A stretch of DNA of 24,121 nucleotides from Mesaphorura yosii (taxonomy: Eukaryota > Arthropoda > Collembola > Poduromorpha > Tullbergiidae), in contig WIXG01000735.1 of assembly GCA_009869945.1 (NCBI GenBank), positions 1 through 24,121 of the forward strand, read 5' to 3'. A model generated the notes under the pieces. The model saw only the letters and a program-made list of their open reading frames with translations, was not told where the DNA came from and searched no databases. Below are positions 10,772 to 20,500 of this stretch, piece by piece. How positions within the stretch are numbered: position 1 is the first letter of the stretch; every line of letters starts with the position of its first letter. The position numbers and the translations under genes are program-made.

Positions 10772-10866
10772 CGGTAGCAAATGGCGCGGGTAGCATAAGA
10801 TGCGGGTAGCATACGACGCATGTAGCAAATGTCGCGGGTGGCAAATAGCACAGACAGCAACAGGCT
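10772..10866 (+). repeat. Minisatellite, about six diverged 16-bp units
   Basis: The units share the core GTAGCA(A/T)A and mostly start CGGG: CGGTAGCAAATGGCG, CGGGTAGCATAAGATG, CGGGTAGCATACGACG, CATGTAGCAAATGTCG, CGGGTGGCAAATAGCA, then a weak sixth unit. Units are diverged 10-40 percent by eye, so the array is old. Confidence 0.7.
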
Positions 10867-12094
10867 CGGTGGATAAAGCCGGGTGGGTTTCTTCGTGCTA
10901 CGGAATTTGAATTTAAATGAGGCGGTTGGCCTCTTGTGGACCAGTGCAGCAGTGCAGTGGACAAAGACAAAGGTATACTCGATTTGATTCGTGAAAATAT
11001 TAATATACGATTTTCTACCCTAAATTGCTTAACTAAATATTTGGGCGATCACAATTGAAATCTAGATTTACACATGAAACTTGAAACATGTTGCTTGTAA
11101 GCAGGCGTGCATTTTAGTAAGATGCTAGGAATTACGAGAGCCAGAATGAATGAGAGGGCGTCTCAATTGCCTTGCTTGACCGAAACATGAGCTGGCTGTT
11201 GCACGATTCAGTGATAAAAAATCGAGGGTTGGAAAATCGAAGAGGAGCCACACATATAATTGAAAGGATGGACTCATTTTCTCAGAGTTTCAGAGGAAAA
11301 TTCAGGCTTGTTAATGTCACTGCCTTGCTTGCAATAGGCACGAGCGAAGAAGCTTGGAGCCCTGTTAAACTGACGGCACTCGAGCGCATTCGGTTGAGAA
11401 ACAACGCAAGCACGACCACTTTTGTATCCATGATTACGACTGCTTCTCAAATCAAAACTGCTGCACCCAACTTCAAAAAATAATCCATAAACAGGTAAAT
11501 CAGCTGTGCCATTTGACACGACGGGTTCATGAAACGCAACTGTTCAATCGTTTAATAATAGACGTTTTTATAAATAATTTATAATTATGACAATGCAGAT
11601 CCACGGCATCGTAGACCGTAGTCACTAGTGGATCTGCTAAGCTTACAAAACCAGGTTAAGCCCGCTTGTATGGGACGGACATAGTATTTCTCAGAGTCGT
11701 GTGCAATAAAAGAAACCGAAGTTGAACACAATAAAGTATTAAGTGTCATCAGTATGGGCTCCCAGGTTAGATGCAAACACGAATTTCAATCACGAACGTT
11801 CAGCGGTCGCATTTTTAATTGGCCGAACATGAATGATTGCCAATGAGGGACACAATTAATTAATTGCCAGAACAAGGGCCACTTCTCAAAATTGGGAACA
11901 TGACATGACATTAGTGGACATGGCTTCGAAAATTGAATTGAAAATCAAATGCGGCTTAACTTTTTTAACATGGCATGGACCCTGAAATTACTCCCACGTT
12001 CCTCAATTTGTCGTATACTTGTTCAGTCCGGATTTCCATACGTCCATGACACGCTCCAACATAAAAGTGGAAGAGCTCTTTTTCAGTCCTCAAA
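10867..12094. other. Gene-free stretch
   Basis: No feature is supported. Open frames of 80-103 codons on both strands at 11172-11519 overlap each other and lack start context, domains or splice signals. Confidence 0.45.
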
Positions 12095-12893
12095 ATGGAG
12101 TCTACGACGACGCTTTTACGCTCGGTTCAAACGCTTAAACCGAAATCCTGGGAAATTCATGGTCCGGTGTCTGCGAACCTTCTCGACAAGCATTTCACCC
12201 GAATTTTGAACGGAGTATGCCATCTGTGCTTCATTCCCATTTACTGGGACCCTGCCGTAGGATCGGTTCGAATTCTCCACTCGAAATGGCCCCTTACCCG
12301 GTGGATTCTGACCTTAGCGACTCTTACCGTGCTCTGTGCCGCGCTTGTGGTTCAAGTCGTCCTTGACATCTGGAGAGATGGCCAGCATGGAATTCATGCT
12401 TAATTTCCTCCTCAGGCTAATGTCGATACTGTCAATCTACTTCCTGTGGAATACGGCGCTTAAGTGCGATGCGCTCCTGGCGTTGCTCAACGAGGTGGCG
12501 CATTTCTGGATCAACTTCTCAGAACGGTCGGCAAGGGAGGCCGAGTGCGTCACTCGAAACACAGCAGCAGAGCGTACATTTGCGCTGATTATGAATCTCT
12601 GCTACTACGGACTCATGGGCGCTAGTGTCGGCGCCATTCCTGTGTATTTCATCATATGCGAGACGCCGGTCACTCCAACCGCGATCACGAAGCGACAGAG
12701 CACGAAGAGCCAGTACGAAGACGCGTACGCCATAAGGAAGACGATGAGTACCAGGCACAAGAGGGAAGTCTTGAGAGGATTGCGAGGGTCCCCTGAAAGT
12801 ATAGCGACATTTACATATTCCCTGGTATCCTGGACCTTGTTGAGTTGCACGGTGTGGTTGACTGAAATAATGCCGAATGCAGTTTGTTGCTAA
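12095..12893 (+). pseudogene. Divergent seven-transmembrane chemoreceptor fragment (second subfamily)
   Basis: From the ATG at 12095 the frame encodes a hydrophilic N-terminus, then HFTRILNGVCHLCFIPIYWD and a first membrane segment around LTRWILTLATLTVLCAALVV. The frame shifts by +1 at about 12370-12390; the second frame continues with a membrane segment (MLNFLLRLMSILSIYFLWN), a polar loop and a third segment (LIMNLCYYGLMGASVGAIPVYFI, split here only by description). This order of a Pro/Trp-containing segment before segment 1 and a long loop resembles gustatory receptors, but it is not similar to GrA-GrD. After about 12670 the coding signal fades and the 3' exons with segment 7 are not found; the tail overlaps the minus-strand gene ending at 12811. 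I call it a truncated pseudogene of a chemoreceptor, with family assignment less certain than for the other copies. Confidence 0.55.
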
Positions 12894-13614
12894 GAAGCGT
12901 TGCTCGGTTCTGAAGAGATTGCTTACGGTTTCGTATTGTACGAACCAATTCGGAAGCCGTGGACGTCTCGACTGATCTGAAAGTCCCGTTAAGCATCGCG
13001 ATTTGGAGCTTACTTGACTCGGACGTGGTTGCCATGCTCCGAGTAAGTTGCGACGAAGTTTGTTCCAATTTTGCGATTTTTTGCTCGAAGCTACTGCCAT
13101 TTTCCACTTCACTTCTGCCACCTTTCCGACGACCGCAATCTCGTCCCAAATTTTTGTTGATGGTCGTCAAGTTTTGTTTCATTGCGTTTATCTCTGCACG
13201 TGCCTTTGCCAGTTCTTGATGACAGCGCTGGTCTCTTGCCGTGCCTCTTGCTTCAAAGCGCTGGACTCCTGACACGCATCCGCCAGCTCTTTTTTGACTG
13301 AACTCACTTCCAACTTTGTTTGCTCCTGAACATGTTTCACTTCCTCCGTGAATTTCCTCTTGTAAGTTTCAATCTGCGCTTTCAGGGTCATGATGTTGCC
13401 CTCATCGGTCCAGTCGGACAATGTAGTCTTCGTTCGGTGCCCTGCTACGAAAAAATTAAAAGCACAAGCAGCAAAAAGCATAAAAAGAAAATCTGATTGT
13501 CAAGCTCTCCACCACTTACCTTGAAGCTTTATCGGTTTGGGCGGATATCCCTGGGCTATCGGCGTTGTTTCCTTGCAGTTGTAGCAGGAAGAGAAGCAGC
13601 AGCACACCTCTCAT
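12811..13614 (-). pseudogene. Secreted coiled-coil protein, frameshifted
   Basis: Exon 1 (13614-13520) encodes a signal peptide (MRGVLLLLFLLQLQGNNA) and ends at a strong donor, AAG|GTAAGT. A 75- or 78-nt intron with a T-rich end stops at TAG (13445) or CAG (13442). The following sequence is Lys/Glu/Gln-rich with heptad-like spacing (TLKAQIETYKRKFTEEVKHV; VSSVKKELADACQESSALKQ) and continues in another frame (HQELAKARAEINAMKQ; EQKIAKLEQTSSQL), ending at a stop at 12811-12813. Two frameshifts are needed, one between about 13405 and 13441 and one at about 13210-13235. The mature product would be an extracellular, mostly alpha-helical coiled coil of about 240 residues. I do not recognise a family; a stalk region of a larger secreted protein is possible. 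Confidence 0.5.
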
Positions 13615-13891
13615 TATTGGCCAAGTGGACATCAGGTCGGAAATTCGAATGCACCTGCTTTGTTGTTTGTTGTGAAGGGCAGCTCTTGACTGGTTTTTTT
13701 TTCCTGTCAGCGGTCGTTGTGTTTGTGCACTTGAAGTCAGCCAGCGAGCTTGCTTTTATCCCAACAAGAACTGAAGACTTAAATTACCGGGAGCGCTAAC
13801 ATCACAGCCACAAGCTGGTTATCGAGTCTAATCCCAGCGATGTTGACACTTGAGTCGGGACTCTCGGGACGATTTATTCCTGCGAATTTGT

Positions 13892-13907
13892 GTCTCTGCA
13901 CAGAGAC
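13892..13907. repeat. Semi-palindromic site 1
   Basis: GTCTCTGCACAGAGAC is a near-perfect palindrome. A related site lies 109 bp downstream, and both are preceded by GAA-T-G-like bases and followed by CTAA/TAAC. Confidence 0.4.
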
Positions 13908-14000
13908 TAACGTTAACCTTGGGCATTTGACCTTGTTTTGTTAGCCTTCATTATAGCTACGTTTTCGAACGCTTAGCGTTCAGTTTTCCCGTGAAGTCGC

Positions 14001-14016
14001 GTCTCAGCGCAGAGAC
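14001..14016. repeat. Semi-palindromic site 2
   Basis: GTCTCAGCGCAGAGAC matches site 1 in both arms. The function is unknown; it could be a dimeric factor-binding site or a hairpin. Confidence 0.4.
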
Positions 14017-14169
14017 CTAAAACAAGATACATGTTACAAGTTAAATGTGTTGCATCGACGATTACATAAAGTTTAATTCGCACTATTTTTCTATGACGTT
14101 TTTGAATCACAATTTTTCAGGCTAAAATTTGCACGGTGCATGACTTTCAACGGCTTGGGACTGGGGCTT

Positions 14170-14720
14170 TTACCGCATCCGAATGTCAGCGCAATTCCTG
14201 AACGTTTGCGTGGGGCACGGATTGTCGCACCAGTCGCGCTCGGGGTCTGAGCAGTGTCCCGGGTAGGAAGTGCGATAAGTTCAGCGGAGCGTGCATCATT
14301 CGCAACGGACGCCCGCAAGCAGCCACAGTTGCGCAGTGACCAGCTCGGGCAGGTCTCCCTTTCCGTTTGTGATGCAGACTCTGTTGCCGTCTCGGACCTC
14401 CTGCGATCCGCCAACCATCGGCAGCCGCTGGAAGCAGTCGTTGGTCTCCGTCGATTGCGGGTAGAGTTCCAGGTAACAATGACCGTAACAATTGGGTCCG
14501 AATTCTGCCTCGACCGTCATCTGCGAAATGATAAGACGAGAGACGTGTGCTGATAAGATGGAAGAAAAGAAATTTCACAGTCTGTCCGTCCATGCCTCGT
14601 GCCCTGCACTCTGGAACCATGCAAAATGAAAAACACGCAGCTTATGCAACGAGAAGCGAGATGAGCCCTGAACAATTTCCTTACCTTTGCGAAACTCGAC
14701 TCAAAGACCGCAACTTTCAT
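14170..14720 (-). pseudogene. Small Cys-rich protein, divergent from the HEPN-ankyrin gene, interrupted
   Basis: A short first exon (14720-14685, 12 codons) ends at AAG|GTAAGG; a 164-nt intron ends TTTCGCAG at 14521; exon 2 starts at 14520 in phase 0 and reads FGPNCYGHCYLELYPQ and GNRVCITNGKGDLP. That frame meets TGA at 14298-14296 and again at 14283-14281, yet downstream in the same frame a Cys-rich segment (GHCSDPERDWCDNPCPTQTF) continues to the TAA at 14172-14170. The intervening piece could be an unspliced intron or a decayed segment; I could not find a splice pair that restores the frame. Cys content suggests a disulfide-rich protein, but exon 1 is not a convincing signal peptide. I do not recognise the family. 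The start is 132 bp from the start of the large plus-strand gene. Confidence 0.4.
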
Positions 14721-14851
14721 TCTGCATTCAATCCATTCCATTCCAGTCCACGTAATCTCAAACTCGAAATCATGAAATCGTGACTCACCGAATCTAGTTC
14801 GGTCTCGTTGTAAGCACTACCAACTCACTTGTGCCTTACGCGTCACTGCAA
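14721..14851. promoter_or_regulatory. Candidate bidirectional promoter
   Basis: Only 131 bp separate the divergent start codons at 14720 (minus) and 14852 (plus). If both starts are right, the two genes share a promoter and their 5' UTRs lie here. No TATA box or known element is evident. Confidence 0.3.
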
Positions 14852-14855
14852 ATGG

Positions 14856-14916
14856 GTAAGTTTCCTTCGGACCCTACTGATTAGTAATCACTAAATTGAC
14901 TAAATGTCTCCCGCAG
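14856..14916 (+). other. Single short intron directly after the start codon
   Basis: Donor ATGG|GTAAGT and acceptor TCTCCCGCAG|AGATG, 61 nt. Splicing gives ATG-GAG-ATG in frame with the long coding sequence. It marks the locus as a eukaryotic gene. Confidence 0.65.
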
Positions 14917-15881
14917 AGATGCGACCGCGAATCGATTCCTTCGGGGGCGTGCAAACCCTACTGCAGTCCCTGCCACGCGTGGATGTGTCCGATGGCAGCA
15001 GCCTCAGCACCGACCAATTCCGAACCGCCATGTCCCAGTGCGCCGCCCTGCTCACTCAACTCTCCTCCGTTCAATTACCCGAAATGGTGCGCCTTCACCA
15101 GACTGAGACGCTGCTCTGGTCGTACGTCACGGAGATAGTGCACATTGTCAGCCGACTCAAACCGAAACTCGGGTCGAAGGAGCTCGACAAGGCGTGGCTG
15201 GAGCTGCAGCAAACGCTCCGCAACGTCCTCCTGCCACTCACAAATTACCGAAGGATCACTGCGAAAGACTGCAACCCATTCGAAGGAGCCCTCTCCGATA
15301 TTCTTGTCCCTGGTATTTCTTGGCCCAAGACTCTGGACTCCGTCGATTATGTGGGGGTCGTGGTGGAGCAGGTGCGCGAGTTCAACGAGGCAGTGAAGGG
15401 GTTTCACTTCAGGGACACGACAGAACTAAAGCGACAAGTTGAAGGAAACCTGTGGGCTCTCAGCCAACCGCCAGCAGTGGCTGCACTGGCTGTTCCTTCA
15501 ACTTCAACTTTAGCTCCTGCGGTCATCGGCAAGAAGCAGAATCAGAAGGGAAAGAGTCCCGACACCTTTGAAGGCCCTTTGGAGGAGGTCGACCTGTTCA
15601 AGGCGGAGGACTCGCTCGTTCGCATTCTGCACTACCTCCACCGTGCACTCTCGGTCGTCGTCCCAGCAAAGCCAGAGCCGCACCAATCGAGGAGTCCCAA
15701 AGAGAGCCTCCAAGGCCAAGAAAGAGACACGCTGCTTTTGGAGCTGAGCATCGACCGCGCCATTCAAGTCCTCGGGGAGTACCTCAAGGCCACCTAACAG
15801 TCGCCACATCTTCCGCACCAGCTGAGCTCCAAGCTGACCAAGGAGCCGCACTGGATTCCGGTTGAGGCCCTTGGCGCCTTG

Positions 15882-15899
15882 CGCAACGGGCTGTCACAC
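15882..15899 (+). other. HEPN-like catalytic motif 1 (RNGLSH)
   Basis: Arg-Asn-x3-His within a helical context (EALGALRNGLSHANLALI) fits the Rx4-6H active-site signature of HEPN ribonucleases, with the usual polar residue after Arg. It lies 28 codons after the in-frame TAA. The motif is short, so domain assignment needs a profile search. Confidence 0.5.
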
Positions 15900-17510
15900 G
15901 CCAATCTGGCATTGATCAAGCGGAAGGGCTGGCTTACCCAACCAGCACACCACATCGCTGCCTGCAGGCACCACCTGTACTCTGCGGTTCGACAAGAGCT
16001 CGTCCGCATCGCCGCCACGCTGCAGGAGGTGCTCTTCAGAGACGTGCACTTGCAAATCGTCACGCGATCAATCAACTCATCCACGAACTTAACAGGCCTG
16101 CATGCGAACCTCAAGGCACTGGCCACAGGCGGAGGAGCTGACGTCTCCGCATCGGTCTTTCACCGCCTGCAAGAATGGAAGACAGAATTCGGGGACCAGT
16201 TTCCAGCGCTCGGTGTGGACGAACGCCTGCCTGGATTCGATTCTTGCTTCGGCGGGATCTTGAGCTACATGAAGCTCCTCTTTCCGAGCACTCGAGCGAT
16301 TGAGGAGGCACACCTGCATACTCTCGCACTCCAACCCCACCTCCTCCCGGATGAACACGTCCTGAAACACTTCCTCCTTCACATCCTACACTATGGAGGT
16401 CTTGTCACCCACGCAAACCATCTTCCAGTCTTGCAGAGACTCCTCCAGCTTGAATTCCTGACACCCGAAGAATTGGCGTACTTTTCTTCAGTCAGCGTCG
16501 ACGACCTCGTGACACGCATCACCGGCATGTATGAACCGCGACACTTGAAGATGCGCCTACGCGCCATCGCGACGAACCTCCAGCGACCTTCACCTTCGTC
16601 CTACATGCAAGTCCAAGTCCAAGACTGCCTTGATGTGGCTCAGGACTTGCATCGAATGGGAGCAATCGACGAAACCACGCAGGAGGATCTAAAGAACGTC
16701 GTGTGGAGTTCGGACTGGGCCGCCATGGAGCGTCTGGGGTCTCTACTGCTGGAGGAGGAAGAAGGACATCCGATGGCGGTTCTCCTGACACACATCAAGC
16801 ACGCGTACTGCGGACTGCCCATGCCGTCAACAGCTACTCCGGTTTCGGGCCTGAACGCCCTGCAGAGCGAAAGGTGCCGAGCCTACCTCCCCTCCTTCAG
16901 CCACAAGTCGGAAATCCTGGACGAGCTATTCTGAAAGATCGAAGAATGCCCTGCAGATGCAAGGAACCTCCTCCTGACTGCGTTACGGGGCAAGATTCGA
17001 GTTCGGGCGCTCAAGGCGGAGTGCTTAGCGAAGGTGGACGAGTGCAAGAAGGCTGGAAAGGCGAAGGAGGTGGACCAGCAAGTGCGCGCCATTCTGAAGG
17101 CTGCAAAGTTCGTCGTGGGCGACAAGGAGCGCCTGGGGAGCGAGTCGGACGTGAACAGCTGGTTTAAAGGCAAGGAGACGCTCGGCCCATTTCTGGAGGA
17201 GCGGAGCGGGTCGACGGACTGCGAGACGGAGCCACAGGCGGGGAAATCAGATTTGTGGAGACAACTTTTTGACACCGTGGCGGAGTCAGCGTGTGACAAC
17301 GAACTCCGCCCGCGCTATCGCGCCGAGGAGCTGCAAGCACTGGAGGCTTACTTCGAGGAGAAGCTGGCGGCGCTTGTGAAGGTGCTTGTGGAGTCGGAGG
17401 ACACGTCGTCACTCGAGACAGGCGTATCAGAGCGCATGCGGGAGGCTGCGACGGAAACTTGGACGGGAAGCGCCGCCGTTCAGTCTGCAGTGGAGGCGCT
17501 CCTCCTGTAG

Positions 17511-20500
17511 CTGTTCGACATTCTGCGGAGCATCGGCAAACTACTGAAGGTCAACCGGATGGACGAACTCATCACTACAATGCAGACACTGCAAGGCTCA
17601 CCGCTGTTTGAGCACTTTCTGATCCGGAACTACCTCGCCCACGGCGACCTCGTGCTGGACACCATCGACCAGTCGCTGGCAGAGTCGATTATCAACAACG
17701 CCGTCGGGTTCGTCGAAAAAGGGCGCTCGCTGGTGCGGATCAGCAAACTGTACAGGGAAGGGAGTCAAGAGAGCCTCAAGAAGGCGTTCGGGATTCCCTA
17801 CGCACCAGAAATCGTCTTGGCGCTCCAGGCGCAGGAGAAGATACGGAGGAAAAAGACAGCTCAGGTGACCTTCACTCTGGAGTCTCGCCACGGGCCACAC
17901 TTCCTCCAGCAACTCTTCCAGGAGGAGCTCCTCGACGCCATCCGAAAGGACGATCTGCTAACATTCGAGTTCATGACCTCTGCATTGGCACCGAACCCAC
18001 CGGAGCTCAAATTCGCAAAATACTTCACACTCACCCACGTCGCTGTTCTTCGAGACAGTCCCGGCATCTTCCGGCTCCTGCTCGAGACTGGGCGGTTGTC
18101 TGTCGGTCCGGACCTGCGGAACGTGACTCCTCTGCACTTGGCGGCGCTGCAGTCCGAACGAGGAGCATCCTACTTGGCTGTGCTGCTGCAGCAGGTTGGC
18201 GTGGATCCGAACTGCTTCAGCGTCGGGAGTTTCCTGTCTCCGCTCCAGCTGGCAGTCGCCGCACTCCACGAGGACATCGTGCGCGTCCTGCTCAACTCGG
18301 ATTCCGGTGCAGACCCGAACATCCCGGATCCCTCCGACCCGCTCCACGACCGCGTGCCACTCTGTCTCGCCGTGGAGGCAAACGCCACAGAAATCGTGAG
18401 ACTCCTCCTGCAAGCTGGCGCCGTTACTGACGTGATCAAGCACCGAACATCGCCACTCCACCTCGCCTGCAAACACGGAAACCTCCACGTGGTTCGTGCC
18501 TTGGTGGACGCGGGTGCGAACGTCGAGCACCACGACGTGGAGGAGACACCGCTCGTTACGGCCGTGAAGACGGGTCACGTCGAAGTGGCTAACTACCTCA
18601 TTGAGGAGGCAGGAGCGAGCATGTCGTCTGAGAACGTGCTCCACAAACGCTCGCTCCTCTCCGTCGCAGTCGACTCCCGCTCCGTGGAAATGGTGGAGTA
18701 CATCGGCCGCTGGCCGCTGGATCAGGACTCGCTCCGGGCAGGAGCCATGCCGATCGACAGGGCAGTCCTGACCGGGGACCTTGACCTCGTCAAATACGCC
18801 CTGAAAATCATGCGAAGACACGTCGACATCGACTTGGCAGCGTTGCCGGTGCTCCACCGGGCCGTTGACAGGGGCCTCTTGGAAATCGTGGAGTACCTCG
18901 TCAGAGAAGGAGCAAGCCTCCTCACCCAGCAATACGGCCGCACGCCGATCCTCCACGCCTGCTCCGTCTCTCTACCCGTCCTCAAAGCGTGCCTCCAGCT
19001 CCACTTCGGGGACACGTTCATCGTCCGCCTTGGAGAGCTGGAAGAGTTCCGGAAGGGGAAGCTGATGCTGGCGGCTGTGAGGCGCGGTCTGGCGGACGTC
19101 GTTAGTTTCCTGCACGAGGCTGGCGCTGCGTTGCTTGGAGACGAGACAGACGACGTACAGATGGTCGCTGCGGGGCGGGGCGACGTGCATGTGCTGGAGT
19201 ACTTCCACAGCCAACTTCCGGCTTGTCTTGGCGCCCGTGACCACAACCACGCCGATGATGGTGATGACGGTTGGACGTGTCTGCACTACGCCTGCGCGAA
19301 TGGACGTCTGCCCGCCGTCCAATTCTTGCAAAGGGCCGCGTCGCGGGAGGACTGGATCCGGTGGCTCAACACGAAGCCTCTGCCCCTTCTGCTGTGCCTC
19401 AAACAAACCAAGTTGGAAGTCGGCCGGTGGCTGGTCAGCGACGGAGGCGCCGAGCTCGTCGAGGGTGAAGGCTACTCCTCATTGCACCAGGCATTCTGGT
19501 TGAACAACGTCGAACTCCTCCAGCACTGCATCGAACAAATGACGGGAAACGTCGCCCTTCTGAACGAACCCGATCCGCATGGCTACACACCAATGCAACG
19601 AGCCGCAAAGGAGTCAAAGTGGAACCTCGTCCGCCTGCTCGCTGAGGCAGAGGCCGACCCCGCGCTGGAGGATCCTCAGCGGAAGACGGCCCTGCAACGT
19701 GCTATGTCGGTGGGCAACATCACCATGATGGAGTTCATTGCAGGGCGCACGACTCCGCCCCCGAAGTCCCTCGACTTGCTGGAGATGATGGTTGCGTTTC
19801 GGGACCAGGCGTCAGTGTTCGAGTACCTCCTCCCGCAAGTTGAGCGCTACTTGCAGACACAGACAAACGTACCAGACTTAAAGGAGCGCCTGCTGTGCAT
19901 ATTCGCGGCCGCTTGCGACTCCAAATTCGTGGCCGCGGTTCGTTCACTCCTGAAAGCGCCATGGTTCAGGACAACCGTCTCCGTCGATACGGACACGCGT
20001 CCCCTCCTGCAGGCCATGCTCAGCAACGCCACCGACGAAATCCTTGCCCTCTGCCGACCAATCCTGGACAGAACGCTCTCGTCTCCGTCCGGGGCCGACC
20101 CGAGGCTCATCTGCGAACTGATATGGACCGTCATCGGAAACTACGCCAGTGGACTGGACGGAGTTATCAAAACCCTGCTGGAGAGGAAAGAGTGCGAGTG
20201 CATTCGAGGCGACCACATCGACTGCTTCGGGGTCGACCGGATCCTCGGCTCGACTGGAGAAACCCCGCAGTGGACTCTCGTCGCCTTCCTCCTGCAATTC
20301 GACGTCCCCGTGCCAGGCGCACAAGAGCTCCAGCCGATTCTCTTCAGAGCAATCGCCGAGTTTGTCACGGATGACGCCGCAGCGGCCCTTTTCGTCACAC
20401 GCGCTTTGCCCAATTTCGTGTCCGGAAGTTCCAACGTCTACACGGCTGAAGTATCTGGAAACAACCTTCTTCACCAAGCATGCGCCTCGGGCAACTGGCG

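Larger units (their letters stand above)
13615..14169. other. Intergenic region with two similar short palindromes
   Basis: No coding sequence is supported. It holds the upstream region of the minus-strand coiled-coil gene and two related semi-palindromic sites listed separately. Confidence 0.5.

Noticed and set aside
11172..11519. Open frames of 103 and 81 codons on opposite strands
   Set aside because: They overlap each other, lack domain signals and show no codon or splice support.
12252..12262. tRNA B-box-like GGTTCGAATTC
   Set aside because: It is inside the receptor coding frame, with no A box or cloverleaf around it.
12605..12850. Hydrophobic minus-strand open frame
   Set aside because: It is antisense to a Lys/Arg/Glu-rich stretch, which naturally gives Leu/Val-rich antisense translations; no start context or splice sites support it.
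15795..17510. Small introns hiding the three stop codons
   Set aside because: Possible GT-AG pairs around the stops are shorter than all other introns here (below 55 nt), have poor donors, or break the frame.
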